Program-made: the position numbers and the translations under genes
The notes under the pieces: generated by a model
Told to the model about the DNA's origin: nothing
Databases searched by the model: none
Seen by the model: only the letters and a program-made list of their open reading frames with translations
Part shown: positions 7,640 through 13,639 of the stretch, in pieces
How the letters are laid out: every line of letters starts with the position of its first letter
Position numbering within the stretch: position 1 is the stretch's first letter
NCBI GenBank assembly: GCA_035547155.1
Contig: DASZVJ010000240.1
Span: 1 to 14,382, forward strand
DNA: 14,382 nucleotides
DNA from: CAZNMF01 sp035547155
GTDB lineage: Bacteria; Acidobacteriota; Vicinamibacteria; Vicinamibacterales; SCN-69-37
Direction of reading: 5' to 3'

Positions 7640-8881
7640 CTACGACCGGAACGCCTGGCGGCCGATGCCCTGCGCGGGAATGCCCTGCGCGGCGAGCACG
7701 TCGTGCTGCAGCGCGAACATCGCGGCCGCGGCTTCGTCGATGTGACGGACGAAGGCGATCGATCCCTGCAGAATCGGCTTGAGCCGCGCGCGATCCTGGA
7801 TGCGCGCCTTCGGGTACTCGTGCTCGACGACCAGATGCGTGTTGGCGATGTCGAGCGTCAGCAGCTCACGCGCGGCGATCTGGTGATCGAGCCAGTCGAC
7901 GGTGCGGTTCTGCAGATACGCGAGCGGATCGTGCTTCGCGGTGCCTGGCAGCTCGTGCTCGCAGAGCACCGTCTGCTTCTTCCACGCATTGACCTGATCG
8001 GCCGGGTTCTCCGACGGCTGGTCGCCAATCCAGTCGCCGCGCTGAATCGTCTGGCCGCCATAGCCCCAGGTCGAGACGCCCTTCGCGTCGATGACCTGGC
8101 CTTTGACGTGGAAGCCGCCGATGAGGAACGCGTAGCCCTCGTCCTTCAGGATCTGGAAGATCGAGCGCGTGTCCTGGCCCATCAGGATCGCGTGCGACGG
8201 GTCGTAGTGGATGCGGAAGTTGTCGCCGACGCCGTGCTTCTCGCAGATCTTGTGCAGCGCGATCCACGGGCCCGGCGCGTACGCGATGTTGTTGTGAAAG
8301 TTGTCGCCCGTCGTCCAGCCCGGCATCGGACACTGCTCGACGCGGTAGGTGATGCCGCGAGACTTGGCCGCCTTGAGGAGCGGGATGAACTGCTCCTCGA
8401 AGTCGATCAGGTTCTGGTCCATGCTCCGCTGCTGGTTGCGGCCGACGAAGCCGCAGACCGCGTCGACGCCGAGCAGCGCCGCCGCGTCGAACACGCGCAG
8501 CATGAAGTCGTGCTTCTTCTTCCGGATCGCCGGATCGTGATGGAGCATGTTGTCGAAGTAGCCGAGATCCGACAACCCGACGCCCGTCGCCGCGATCGCC
8601 TTCTGCACGCGCGCGGCACGCGCCTTGTCGAACGGCTGCCGCAGATCCAGCGTGTTGGCGACGGGATCGAGCATCGCTTCGGCCGGCACGTCCGATTCGC
8701 TCGGATGCAGCGCGGCCGACAGCTGGATGTAGCTCGCGCCAATCTCATGCGCGAAGTCGAGCCACTCTTCGATCGCGCGATCCGGATCCGGATCGCGCAC
8801 GTCACGCGGCGTCAGCTCCTGGAAGGCGGCGGTGAGAATCCCCACCTTCATGAACTTCGGGTCGAACGCTTTGATCGTCAT
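7640..8881 (-). CDS. Sugar phosphate isomerase/epimerase family protein (xylose isomerase-like TIM barrel)
   Basis: This 413-residue cytosolic TIM-barrel protein belongs to the AP_endonuc_2/xylose isomerase-like superfamily and is longer than the usual 260-330 residues. The barrel begins at MKVGILTAAFQELTPRDV (residue 11). Candidate metal/substrate ligands are the Glu in VEQCPMPGW (about 182), YDPSH (Asp227, His230), GGFHVKGQ (His258) and CEHELPG (about 307-312). This pattern supports a divalent-metal sugar isomerase or epimerase; the substrate is unknown. The ATG at 8881 shares one base with the TGA of the oxidoreductase (TGATG), showing tight coupling; an ATG at 8851 is an alternative. The frame stays open well upstream, but those codons are antisense-like and overlap the oxidoreductase. 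Genes of this family often pair with Gfo/Idh enzymes in sugar or polyol catabolism. Confidence 0.85.
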   Translation of the reverse strand: MTIKAFDPKFMKVGILTAAFQELTPRDVRDPDPDRAIEEWLDFAHEIGASYIQLSAALHPSESDVPAEAMLDPVANTLDLRQPFDKARAARVQKAIAATGVGLSDLGYFDNMLHHDPAIRKKKHDFMLRVFDAAALLGVDAVCGFVGRNQQRSMDQNLIDFEEQFIPLLKAAKSRGITYRVEQCPMPGWTTGDNFHNNIAYAPGPWIALHKICEKHGVGDNFRIHYDPSHAILMGQDTRSIFQILKDEGYAFLIGGFHVKGQVIDAKGVSTWGYGGQTIQRGDWIGDQPSENPADQVNAWKKQTVLCEHELPGTAKHDPLAYLQNRTVDWLDHQIAARELLTLDIANTHLVVEHEYPKARIQDRARLKPILQGSIAFVRHIDEAAAAMFALQHDVLAAQGIPAQGIGRQAFRS

Positions 8882-10044
8882 CAGTAGTTCACTTTCGTCC
8901 AGACACTGCCGGCGCGCGCGCTCTGCAGAATGGCGTCGACGATCGCGTTGGCGCGATAGCCGTCCTCGAACGTGGCGAACGTCGGCGGCAGCGGATCGGT
9001 CGGCTTCTTGCCGGCGGCAATCGTGCCGTAGATGTCGCGCATCAGATTCGAGAACGCATCCGGCCAGCCTTCCTGATGTCCGCCCGGCAGGTGCGCGTAG
9101 TGCCGCACCTCGGCGTCGATCAGGCCCGGATCCTTCTGCAGGATCTGGTTCGGCTCGTCGCGATGGCCGATCCACAGCTCGTTCTGCTCTTCCTGCTTCC
9201 ACTTGAGCGACGTCTTCGAGCCGCAGACCTCGAACATCAGGTCGTTCTTGTGGCCGGCGCACACCTGCGCGGCGGTGAACACGCCCTTCGCGCCGCTGTC
9301 GAAGCGCACGAGCACGGACGCGAGATCCTCGACCTTGATGTCGACCAGGTCGTACTCTTCCTTGCCCGTCGCCGCCGCGAACGCTTCACGCGCGCCCTTC
9401 GGCCTCTTGCGCTGCGGAATGACGGTCGTCAGATCGCCGAGCACGTGCGTGATGCGCAGGCCCGTGACGTGCTGGACGAGATCGCACCAGTGCGATCCGA
9501 TGTCGCCGAGCGCCGACGACTCGCCGCCCTTGTCGACCTCGAGACGCCATGAGTAGTCCGTGTCCTTGAGCAGCCAGTCCTGGATGTAGTGGCCGTAGAC
9601 GAAGTTCGGCTTGCCGATCTTGCCGGTCGCGACCGAGTGCCGCGCCTGCTGGACCAGCGGATTGCCGCGATAGCCGAACGTCACCGCGTTGAAGACGCCG
9701 GCCTTGACGGCCTGATCGCGGAGCTTGCGCGCCTCGTCGGCCGAGAGCGCCAGTGGCTTGTCGGAGATGACGTGCTTGCCCTTCGCGATGATCGCGGCGT
9801 TGACGGGATAGTGCAGGAAATTTGGCGTGGCGTTGTGGACGACCTCGATGCGCGGGTCGGCGAGCATCGCCTCATAGCTGCCGTACGACGCCGGAATGCT
9901 CAGCGCCGCCGCTTTGTCCCTCGCCAGTCCTTCGTTCATGTCCGCCAGCGCCAGCACGTCCACGTAGCCGAGGCGCCGCACGGCGTCGATGTGGTGCGGC
10001 CCGATGAACCCGGCGCCCACGATGCCCATTCCGATCCGCTTCAC
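8881..10044 (-). CDS. Gfo/Idh/MocA family NAD(P)-dependent oxidoreductase
   Basis: This 387-residue enzyme has an N-terminal Rossmann fold with GIVGAGFIG (residues 7-15), binding NAD(P). The family lysine motif appears as DKP (95-97; EKP in most members). The second-domain motif GDIGSHWCDL (about 180-189) holds the conserved Asp and catalytic His185. Members oxidise or reduce hydroxyls of sugars, inositols or sugar acids; the substrate here cannot be named. No Tat signal is seen, so it is cytosolic. The start is GTG at 10044; a GAGGAG sequence is only 3 nt upstream, unusually close, but a later ATG (10029) would remove the first Rossmann strand. It is the first gene of the xyl operon and lies 38 nt after a LacI-type operator. 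Confidence 0.9.
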   Translation of the reverse strand: MKRIGMGIVGAGFIGPHHIDAVRRLGYVDVLALADMNEGLARDKAAALSIPASYGSYEAMLADPRIEVVHNATPNFLHYPVNAAIIAKGKHVISDKPLALSADEARKLRDQAVKAGVFNAVTFGYRGNPLVQQARHSVATGKIGKPNFVYGHYIQDWLLKDTDYSWRLEVDKGGESSALGDIGSHWCDLVQHVTGLRITHVLGDLTTVIPQRKRPKGAREAFAAATGKEEYDLVDIKVEDLASVLVRFDSGAKGVFTAAQVCAGHKNDLMFEVCGSKTSLKWKQEEQNELWIGHRDEPNQILQKDPGLIDAEVRHYAHLPGGHQEGWPDAFSNLMRDIYGTIAAGKKPTDPLPPTFATFEDGYRANAIVDAILQSARAGSVWTKVNY

Positions 10045-10047
10045 AGT

Positions 10048-10053
10048 CTCCTC
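10048..10053 (-). promoter_or_regulatory. Ribosome binding site of the first xyl-operon gene
   Basis: GAGGAG on the minus strand is followed by only 3 nt before the GTG start at 10044. The close spacing and the GTG may lower translation of the first gene relative to xylB, which has the same motif at 8 nt. Confidence 0.5.
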
Positions 10054-10082
10054 GCTTTCCCGCCCTCGCGCGGCACACCCCC

Positions 10083-10102
10083 GAGTGGAACCGATACCAC
10101 TC
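10083..10102. promoter_or_regulatory. LacI-family operator candidate
   Basis: The 20-bp site GAGTGGAACCGATACCACTC is a palindrome with 8 of 10 symmetric pairs and the central CG (10092-10093) typical of LacI-family operators. It lies 38 nt before the start of the oxidoreductase gene and downstream of the candidate -10 box. Repressor bound there would block the transcript of the whole operon. The adjacent LacI-type protein is the obvious ligand. Confidence 0.65.
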
Positions 10103-10134
10103 CAGCAAATCCGGGCTCCCGACGCGGGTAGCGC

Positions 10135-10144
10135 ATTCTATCAG
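10135..10144 (-). promoter_or_regulatory. Extended -10 promoter candidate for the xyl operon
   Basis: On the minus strand CTGATAGAAT contains TG, one base, then TAGAAT, close to the extended -10 consensus. The would-be -35 (TTAGCC, 10158-10163) is weak and falls in the heptad repeat. The start of transcription would be near 10128, putting the operator at about +26 to +45. Confidence 0.45.
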
Positions 10145-10171
10145 GCTGCGGGCTACAGGCTAACGGGCTAC
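10144..10171. repeat. Heptad repeat, four 7-bp words
   Basis: Four 7-mers of the GGCTNNN type (for example GGCTGCG, then GGCTACA) run in 7-nt phase; the last has one inserted G. GGCTGCG also begins the array at 11328. The array spans the -35 zone of the xyl operon promoter candidate. Confidence 0.6.
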
Positions 10172-10199
10172 GTGCAGTCCTCGCGCGGAGATGGACGTG

Positions 10200-10226
10200 G
10201 ACGTGTGGCCCCACGCGTCACACGTC
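10200..10226 (-). terminator. Hairpin at the 3' end of the LacI gene
   Basis: GACGTGTG (10200-10207) pairs with CACACGTC (10219-10226) around an 11-nt loop. The stem covers the stop codon of the LacI gene (10218-10220). No T-tract follows, so termination is uncertain. Confidence 0.3.
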
Positions 10227-11306
10227 GGGCTTCCCTGCGTCCGCGACCACCCGCAGCTGTCGCGGCTGGCCGGCGATCGCCGGCGCCGGGCCCGTGCTCT
10301 CGCGCGCAATCAGGTGCATGCGGAACTGGATACGCTCGACGCGGCCGGGATCGGTGATCGCGTCGAACAGCCGGCGGCAGGCGACGCGCCCCATCTCCCG
10401 CATCGGCTGCGCGACGGTCGTGAGCGACGGCCACGTCAATGCACCGAACGGGACGCCGTCGAAGCCGACGACCGACACGTCGCGCGGCACGTGCACGCCG
10501 CGCTCGTGCGCCACGCGCAGGAAGCCGACCGCCAGCGCGTCGTTGGCCATCACGACCGCCGTGACGTCGAGCGGGCTCCCGAGCAGCGTCTGCGCGAAGG
10601 CGGCGCCCGCCTCGAGCTCCCACGATCCGCACGAATACACGCGCACCGGATCGAGCCGGACGCCGTGACGCGCGAGCCCCTCGCGCAGACCGCGCAGCCG
10701 GTGCTTCGAGTCGATCGAGTGCGGCGGTCCGCCGGCGAACGCGATCCGCGTGTGGCCGAGCGCGACGAGATGATCGGCGACGATCGTTCCCGCCTCGACG
10801 TTGTTGCACTGCAGGACGGGCACGTCGGTCGCGGTCTCATCGGGCACGACGGCGACGATCGGCAGGCGCGCCTCGAGCGCCGCGCGCAGAATCGGCCGAT
10901 CGCGGCGCTGGGACTTCGCAACGATCAGGCCGTCGACGCGATGCCCACGGATCCAGTCGAGCACGCGCGCCGGATCGTAGCGGCCGAGCAACTCGAGGCT
11001 CGACAGCATCAGACTGCTGTCGCGCGTGCTCAGCTCTTCCTCGATGCCGAGCAACAGCTGCACGAACCACGGGTCGTCGCTCGAATCGACGAGCACGCCG
11101 ACGCTGCCGCGCAGACCGAGGCTGAGATTCCGCGCCGTCCACGATCGCGAGTAGCCGAGATCGGCGATGACCACCGCGAGCCGCTCGCGCACGGTGGCGC
11201 TGACGTAATGGCCGTTGAGGAAACGCGAGACCGTGCTGACCGCCACGCCCGCCTTCTCGGCGACGGTCGCGATCGTCGGCTTCTTCGCGCGGACGGGACG
11301 AGCCAC
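10218..11306 (-). CDS. LacI family transcriptional regulator
   Basis: This 362-residue repressor has the LacI layout. The N-terminal helix-turn-helix PTIATVAEKAGVAVSTVSRFLNG spans residues 10-32, followed by the hinge helix (WTARNLSLGLRG). A periplasmic-binding-protein-like sugar sensor starts at VGVLVDSSDDPWF and includes GHTRIAFAGG, VMANDALAVGFL and DVSVVGFDGVPFG. It probably senses a sugar or sugar phosphate from the xylose route and represses the four genes downstream, since the spacer holds a LacI-type palindrome. The start is GTG at 11306; it precedes the HTH at the usual distance. The leader just upstream is C-rich on the coding strand, with no Shine-Dalgarno, so a leaderless or weakly translated message is possible. 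No matching operator was seen upstream of its own gene, so autoregulation is not evident. Confidence 0.93.
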   Translation of the reverse strand: MARPVRAKKPTIATVAEKAGVAVSTVSRFLNGHYVSATVRERLAVVIADLGYSRSWTARNLSLGLRGSVGVLVDSSDDPWFVQLLLGIEEELSTRDSSLMLSSLELLGRYDPARVLDWIRGHRVDGLIVAKSQRRDRPILRAALEARLPIVAVVPDETATDVPVLQCNNVEAGTIVADHLVALGHTRIAFAGGPPHSIDSKHRLRGLREGLARHGVRLDPVRVYSCGSWELEAGAAFAQTLLGSPLDVTAVVMANDALAVGFLRVAHERGVHVPRDVSVVGFDGVPFGALTWPSLTTVAQPMREMGRVACRRLFDAITDPGRVERIQFRMHLIARESTGPAPAIAGQPRQLRVVADAGKPDV

Positions 11307-11327
11307 GGGTGGGGGGATGATAGATCG

Positions 11328-11390
11328 GGCTGCGGTCTGCCGTCCGCCGTCTGCGGTTTTCCGTCCGCGGACCGCAGACCGAGGACCGTA
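11328..11390. repeat. Heptad-phased array with strand switch (9 words)
   Basis: Nine 7-mers run in exact 7-nt phase. The left words are like GTCTGCC and GTCCGCC; the right words are like GACCGCA and GACCGAG, the complementary strand of the same theme. GTCTGCGG (11349-11356) pairs with CCGCAGAC (11372-11379), with the palindrome TCCGCGGA (11364-11371) in the loop. The array fills most of the 90-bp spacer between the peroxiredoxin stop and the LacI start and may end the peroxiredoxin transcript. Confidence 0.75.
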
Positions 11391-11396
11391 GGCCCG

Positions 11397-12026
11397 TTAC
11401 GGCTGCGGCGTCACGCGCAGATACGGCTTCTTCGCGACGAACCCCTTCGGGAACTTCTGGCGTGCGGCTTCGTCGGACACGGCCGGCACGATGATGACGT
11501 CCTCGCCCTGCTTCCAGTCCGCCGGCGTCGCCACCTGATGTTTCGCCGTGAGCTGCAGCGAGTCGATCACGCGCAGCAGCTCCAGGAAATTCCGGCCCGT
11601 GCTGGCAGGATAGGTCAGCGTCAGCTTGATCTTGTTGTCCGGCCCGATGACGAAGACCGACCGCACCGTCGCCGTGTCGCTCGCGTTCGGATGGATCATG
11701 TCGTAGAGCGCCGCGATCCGGCGGTCCGGATCGGCAATCATCGGAAAGTTCGGCAGCGCGCCGGTCACGTCCCGGATGTCGCCGCTCCACTTCTCGTGCG
11801 ACTCGAGCGGATCGACGCTCAGGCCGATCACCTTCGTGTGCCGCTTGGCGAACTCGGGCTCGAGCTTCGCGACCGCGCCGAGCTCGGTCGTGCACACCGG
11901 CGTGAAGTCGCGCGGATGCGAGAAGAGCACGGCCCAGTCTCCGCCCTTCCACGCGTGAAAATCGATCGTCCCCTGCGTCGTCTCTGCCGTGAAGTCCGGC
12001 GCCTCGTCTCCCAGTCGCAATGCCAT
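11397..12026 (-). CDS. 1-Cys peroxiredoxin (Prx6 type)
   Basis: This 209-residue cytosolic peroxidase reduces H2O2 and organic hydroperoxides. The thioredoxin fold carries the active-site motif FSHPRDFTPVCTTE (residues 35-48), with peroxidatic Cys45 and Thr42. It is the only cysteine in the protein, so there is no resolving cysteine, as in 1-Cys enzymes. The following features fit the Prx6/AhpC-TSA 1-Cys group: SVDPLESHEKW, the conserved arginine in TVRSVFVIGPD, and the long C-terminal extension with PADWKQGEDVI and a KKPYLR tail. The start ATG at 12026 has AAGGAG 6 nt upstream; in-frame codons further upstream have no conservation. The gene diverges from the FAD-linked dehydrogenase, and a TTGACA box (12073-12068 on the minus strand) lies in the shared spacer. 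The electron donor is unknown. Confidence 0.93.
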   Translation of the reverse strand: MALRLGDEAPDFTAETTQGTIDFHAWKGGDWAVLFSHPRDFTPVCTTELGAVAKLEPEFAKRHTKVIGLSVDPLESHEKWSGDIRDVTGALPNFPMIADPDRRIAALYDMIHPNASDTATVRSVFVIGPDNKIKLTLTYPASTGRNFLELLRVIDSLQLTAKHQVATPADWKQGEDVIIVPAVSDEAARQKFPKGFVAKKPYLRVTPQP

Positions 12027-12032
12027 GACGCG

Positions 12033-12038
12033 CTCCTT
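12033..12038 (-). promoter_or_regulatory. Ribosome binding site of the peroxiredoxin
   Basis: AAGGAG on the minus strand lies 6 nt before the ATG at 12026. This decides for 12026 rather than the open frame upstream to 12125. Confidence 0.7.
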
Positions 12039-12067
12039 GGTAAATGCAGTCAGAAAACAGGAAGCGC

Positions 12068-12104
12068 TGTCAAGCGCGCGGCCGGCGTTTGACAAGCGCC
12101 GGCC
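12068..12104. promoter_or_regulatory. Divergent promoter spacer with nested dyad and direct repeat
   Basis: GGCCGGCG (12080-12087) pairs with CGCCGGCC (12097-12104) around a 9-nt loop containing TTTGACAAG. A second near copy, TGTCAAGCGC (12068-12077), gives a direct repeat with GACAAGCGC (12091-12099). TTGACA is present on the plus strand at 12089-12094 and on the minus strand at 12073-12068, one for each divergent gene. Good -10 boxes were not found at 17 nt on either side. Confidence 0.4.
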
Positions 12105-12127
12105 AAGAATGGGACAAGTCTGCACAC

Positions 12128-13525
12128 ATGACGACCGACACCCGTGCCGCGGTGGTCGACGCGTTGTCGCGGGCCCTCGGTCCCGGTGACGTCACGCCGG
12201 CCGAACAGATCGACGATCGCTACCTGCGCGACTGGGTGATGGCCCTGTCCTCGGGCGCGCCGGCCGCGCTCGTCCGCCCGCGCACGACCGAAGACGTGTC
12301 CACGGTCCTCCGTCTCTGCCACGAGCGGAACATCGTCGTCGTGCCGCAGGGCGGCCGCACGGGTCTGGTCGGCGGCGCGACGCCGGTCGATGGCGCCGTG
12401 ATCATCTCGCTCGAGCGCATGACCGGGATCGAAGAGCTCGATCCCGCGGGGTCGACGATGACCGTGCGCGCCGGCACGCCACTGCAGACGGTGCAGGAAG
12501 CCGCGCAGCAGGCCGGACTGTTCTTCCCGCTCGATCTCGGTGCGCGCGGCTCGTGCCACATCGGTGGCACGGTCGCGACCAACGCCGGCGGCAACCGCGT
12601 CATCCGCTACGGCATGACGCGCGATCTCGTACTCGGCCTCGAGGTCGTGCTCGCCGACGGAACGATCGTCACCTCGCTCAACACGCTCATCAAGAACAAC
12701 GCGGGCCTCGACATCCGGCAGATCTTCATCGGCTCGGAAGGCACGCTCGGCATCATCACGCGCGTCGTGCTGCGGCTCTACCCCGCGCCGCGCAGCACGT
12801 GCACCGCCATGGTCGCCGCGCCCGACTACGATCGCGTCGTCGCGCTGTTGCGCCACGCGCAGGCCGCGCTCGGCGGCACGCTCTCGGCGTTCGAGATGAT
12901 GTGGCCGGATTTCTACACGCTGATGACGACGCAGGTGCCGGGCATGCCGCAGCCGCTGCCGCTCGGCTCGCCGGCGTACGTGCTGATCGAGGCGCTCGGG
13001 TCGGAGCCCGAGCCGGATCTCGCACGCTTCGAGCGCATGCTGGAAACGGCGGCCGAGGCCGACCTGCTCACCGACGCGGTCGTCGCACAATCGCCCGCCG
13101 ACGCGCGTGCGTTCTGGACCGTGCGCGACGGCTCCGGCGACTTCCCGCGCATCGGCTGGCCCGGCAAGAGCTTCGACATCGGCATCCCGACCGCGCGCAT
13201 CGGCGCCTTCGTCGAGGCATGCAAGGCCGATCTCCAGGCGCGTTGGTCGACGGCCGAAACGGCGTTCTTCGGCCACATCGGCGACTCGAATCTGCACCTG
13301 CACGTCAAAGTGCGGGACGGCGAACAGCCGCAGGAAGAGATCGAGGAAGTCGTCTACGGCACGGTGCGCGCGTGGTCGGGCACCGTCTCGGCCGAGCACG
13401 GCATCGGCGTCATCAAGCGCCGTTACCTCGGCCATTCCCGCAGCCCCCAGGAAATCGCCGTCATGCGCGCGATCAAACACGCGCTCGATCCGAAGGGGCT
13501 GTTGAATCCGGGGAAAGTGCTTTAA
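12128..13525 (+). CDS. FAD-linked D-2-hydroxyacid dehydrogenase (GlcD / D-lactate dehydrogenase family)
   Basis: This 465-residue flavoprotein of the VAO/PCMH family oxidises a D-2-hydroxyacid (glycolate, D-lactate or D-2-hydroxyglutarate) to the 2-oxoacid. FAD-binding motifs are PQGGRTGLVGGA (73-84), GGTVATNAGGNRVIRYG (146-162) and GSEGTLG (202-208). The C-terminal oxidase domain has FGHIGDSNLHLHV (381-393), holding metal/substrate histidines, SAEHGIG (421-427), and the closing LDPKGLLNPGKVL. The length is standard. No Fe-S subunit (GlcF) or GlcE is next to it, so it may work alone, more like D-2-hydroxyglutarate or D-lactate dehydrogenases. The electron acceptor cannot be read. The ATG at 12128 is favoured because the family begins shortly before the FAD domain; the open frame from 12044 adds an unconserved 28 residues. 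Its ribosome binding site is weak. It is the only plus-strand gene of the window and converges on glgC. Confidence 0.9.
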   Translation: MTTDTRAAVVDALSRALGPGDVTPAEQIDDRYLRDWVMALSSGAPAALVRPRTTEDVSTVLRLCHERNIVVVPQGGRTGLVGGATPVDGAVIISLERMTGIEELDPAGSTMTVRAGTPLQTVQEAAQQAGLFFPLDLGARGSCHIGGTVATNAGGNRVIRYGMTRDLVLGLEVVLADGTIVTSLNTLIKNNAGLDIRQIFIGSEGTLGIITRVVLRLYPAPRSTCTAMVAAPDYDRVVALLRHAQAALGGTLSAFEMMWPDFYTLMTTQVPGMPQPLPLGSPAYVLIEALGSEPEPDLARFERMLETAAEADLLTDAVVAQSPADARAFWTVRDGSGDFPRIGWPGKSFDIGIPTARIGAFVEACKADLQARWSTAETAFFGHIGDSNLHLHVKVRDGEQPQEEIEEVVYGTVRAWSGTVSAEHGIGVIKRRYLGHSRSPQEIAVMRAIKHALDPKGLLNPGKVL

Positions 13526-13532
13526 AAAAGCA

Positions 13533-13615
13533 AACTTCGAACTGCGAACTTGGAACTTCGAAATTCTGAGCTCTGAGCTCTCCAAGTTCGAAGTTCCAAA
13601 GTTCGAAGTTCTGAG
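13533..13615. repeat. Heptad-phased inverted repeat array in convergent spacer
   Basis: Words of 7 bp, some 8, fill the spacer. The left part has AACTTCG-type words, the middle has GAGCTCT-type words, and the right part has the complementary AGTTCGA/AAGTTCC type. CGAACTTGGAACTTCGAA (13545-13562) pairs with 13587-13605 over 18 bp with one bulged A, around a 24-nt loop. It sits between two convergent genes and could be a bidirectional transcription stop. Its AACTTCG word also occurs at 3975. Confidence 0.8.
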
Positions 13616-13639
13616 CCGCGCCCGTAGGACGCGGCTCAG
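13611..13639. terminator. Perfect 10-bp hairpin over the glgC stop codon
   Basis: CTGAGCCGCG (13611-13620) pairs exactly with CGCGGCTCAG (13630-13639) around a 9-nt loop. The TGA stop of glgC (13636-13638) lies in the stem. The hairpin probably serves the convergent gene pair as a transcription stop or mRNA end. No T-tract follows on the glgC side. Confidence 0.55.

Noticed and set aside
4766..8887. A 1373-codon open reading frame on the plus strand opposite xylA, xylB and the TIM-barrel gene
   Set aside because: All three minus-strand genes sit in the same phase, and this frame is the codon-aligned antisense. It stays open because sense codons TTA, CTA and TCA are rare in GC-rich genes. The translation is low-complexity Arg/Ala/Asp/Val-rich with no recognisable domain, and the sense proteins have intact active sites.
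8882..9262. N-terminal extension of the TIM-barrel protein
   Set aside because: The upstream codons overlap the oxidoreductase in another frame and encode Arg-rich shadow sequence; the ATG at 8881 with its stop/start overlap fits the family N terminus.
10083..10102. Operator belonging to a catabolite (CRP-like) site
   Set aside because: The half-sites do not follow TGTGA/TCACA and the central CG with GTGG/CCAC arms fits LacI-type operators better.
10191..12092. A 633-codon plus-strand open frame opposite the LacI and peroxiredoxin genes
   Set aside because: It is codon-aligned antisense of two well-recognised genes in the same phase; it has no domain pattern and runs through the intergenic heptad array.
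12050..13585. A 511-codon minus-strand open frame opposite the FAD-linked dehydrogenase
   Set aside because: It is antisense of a gene with all expected FAD and active-site motifs; the translation is Arg/Asp-rich shadow sequence.
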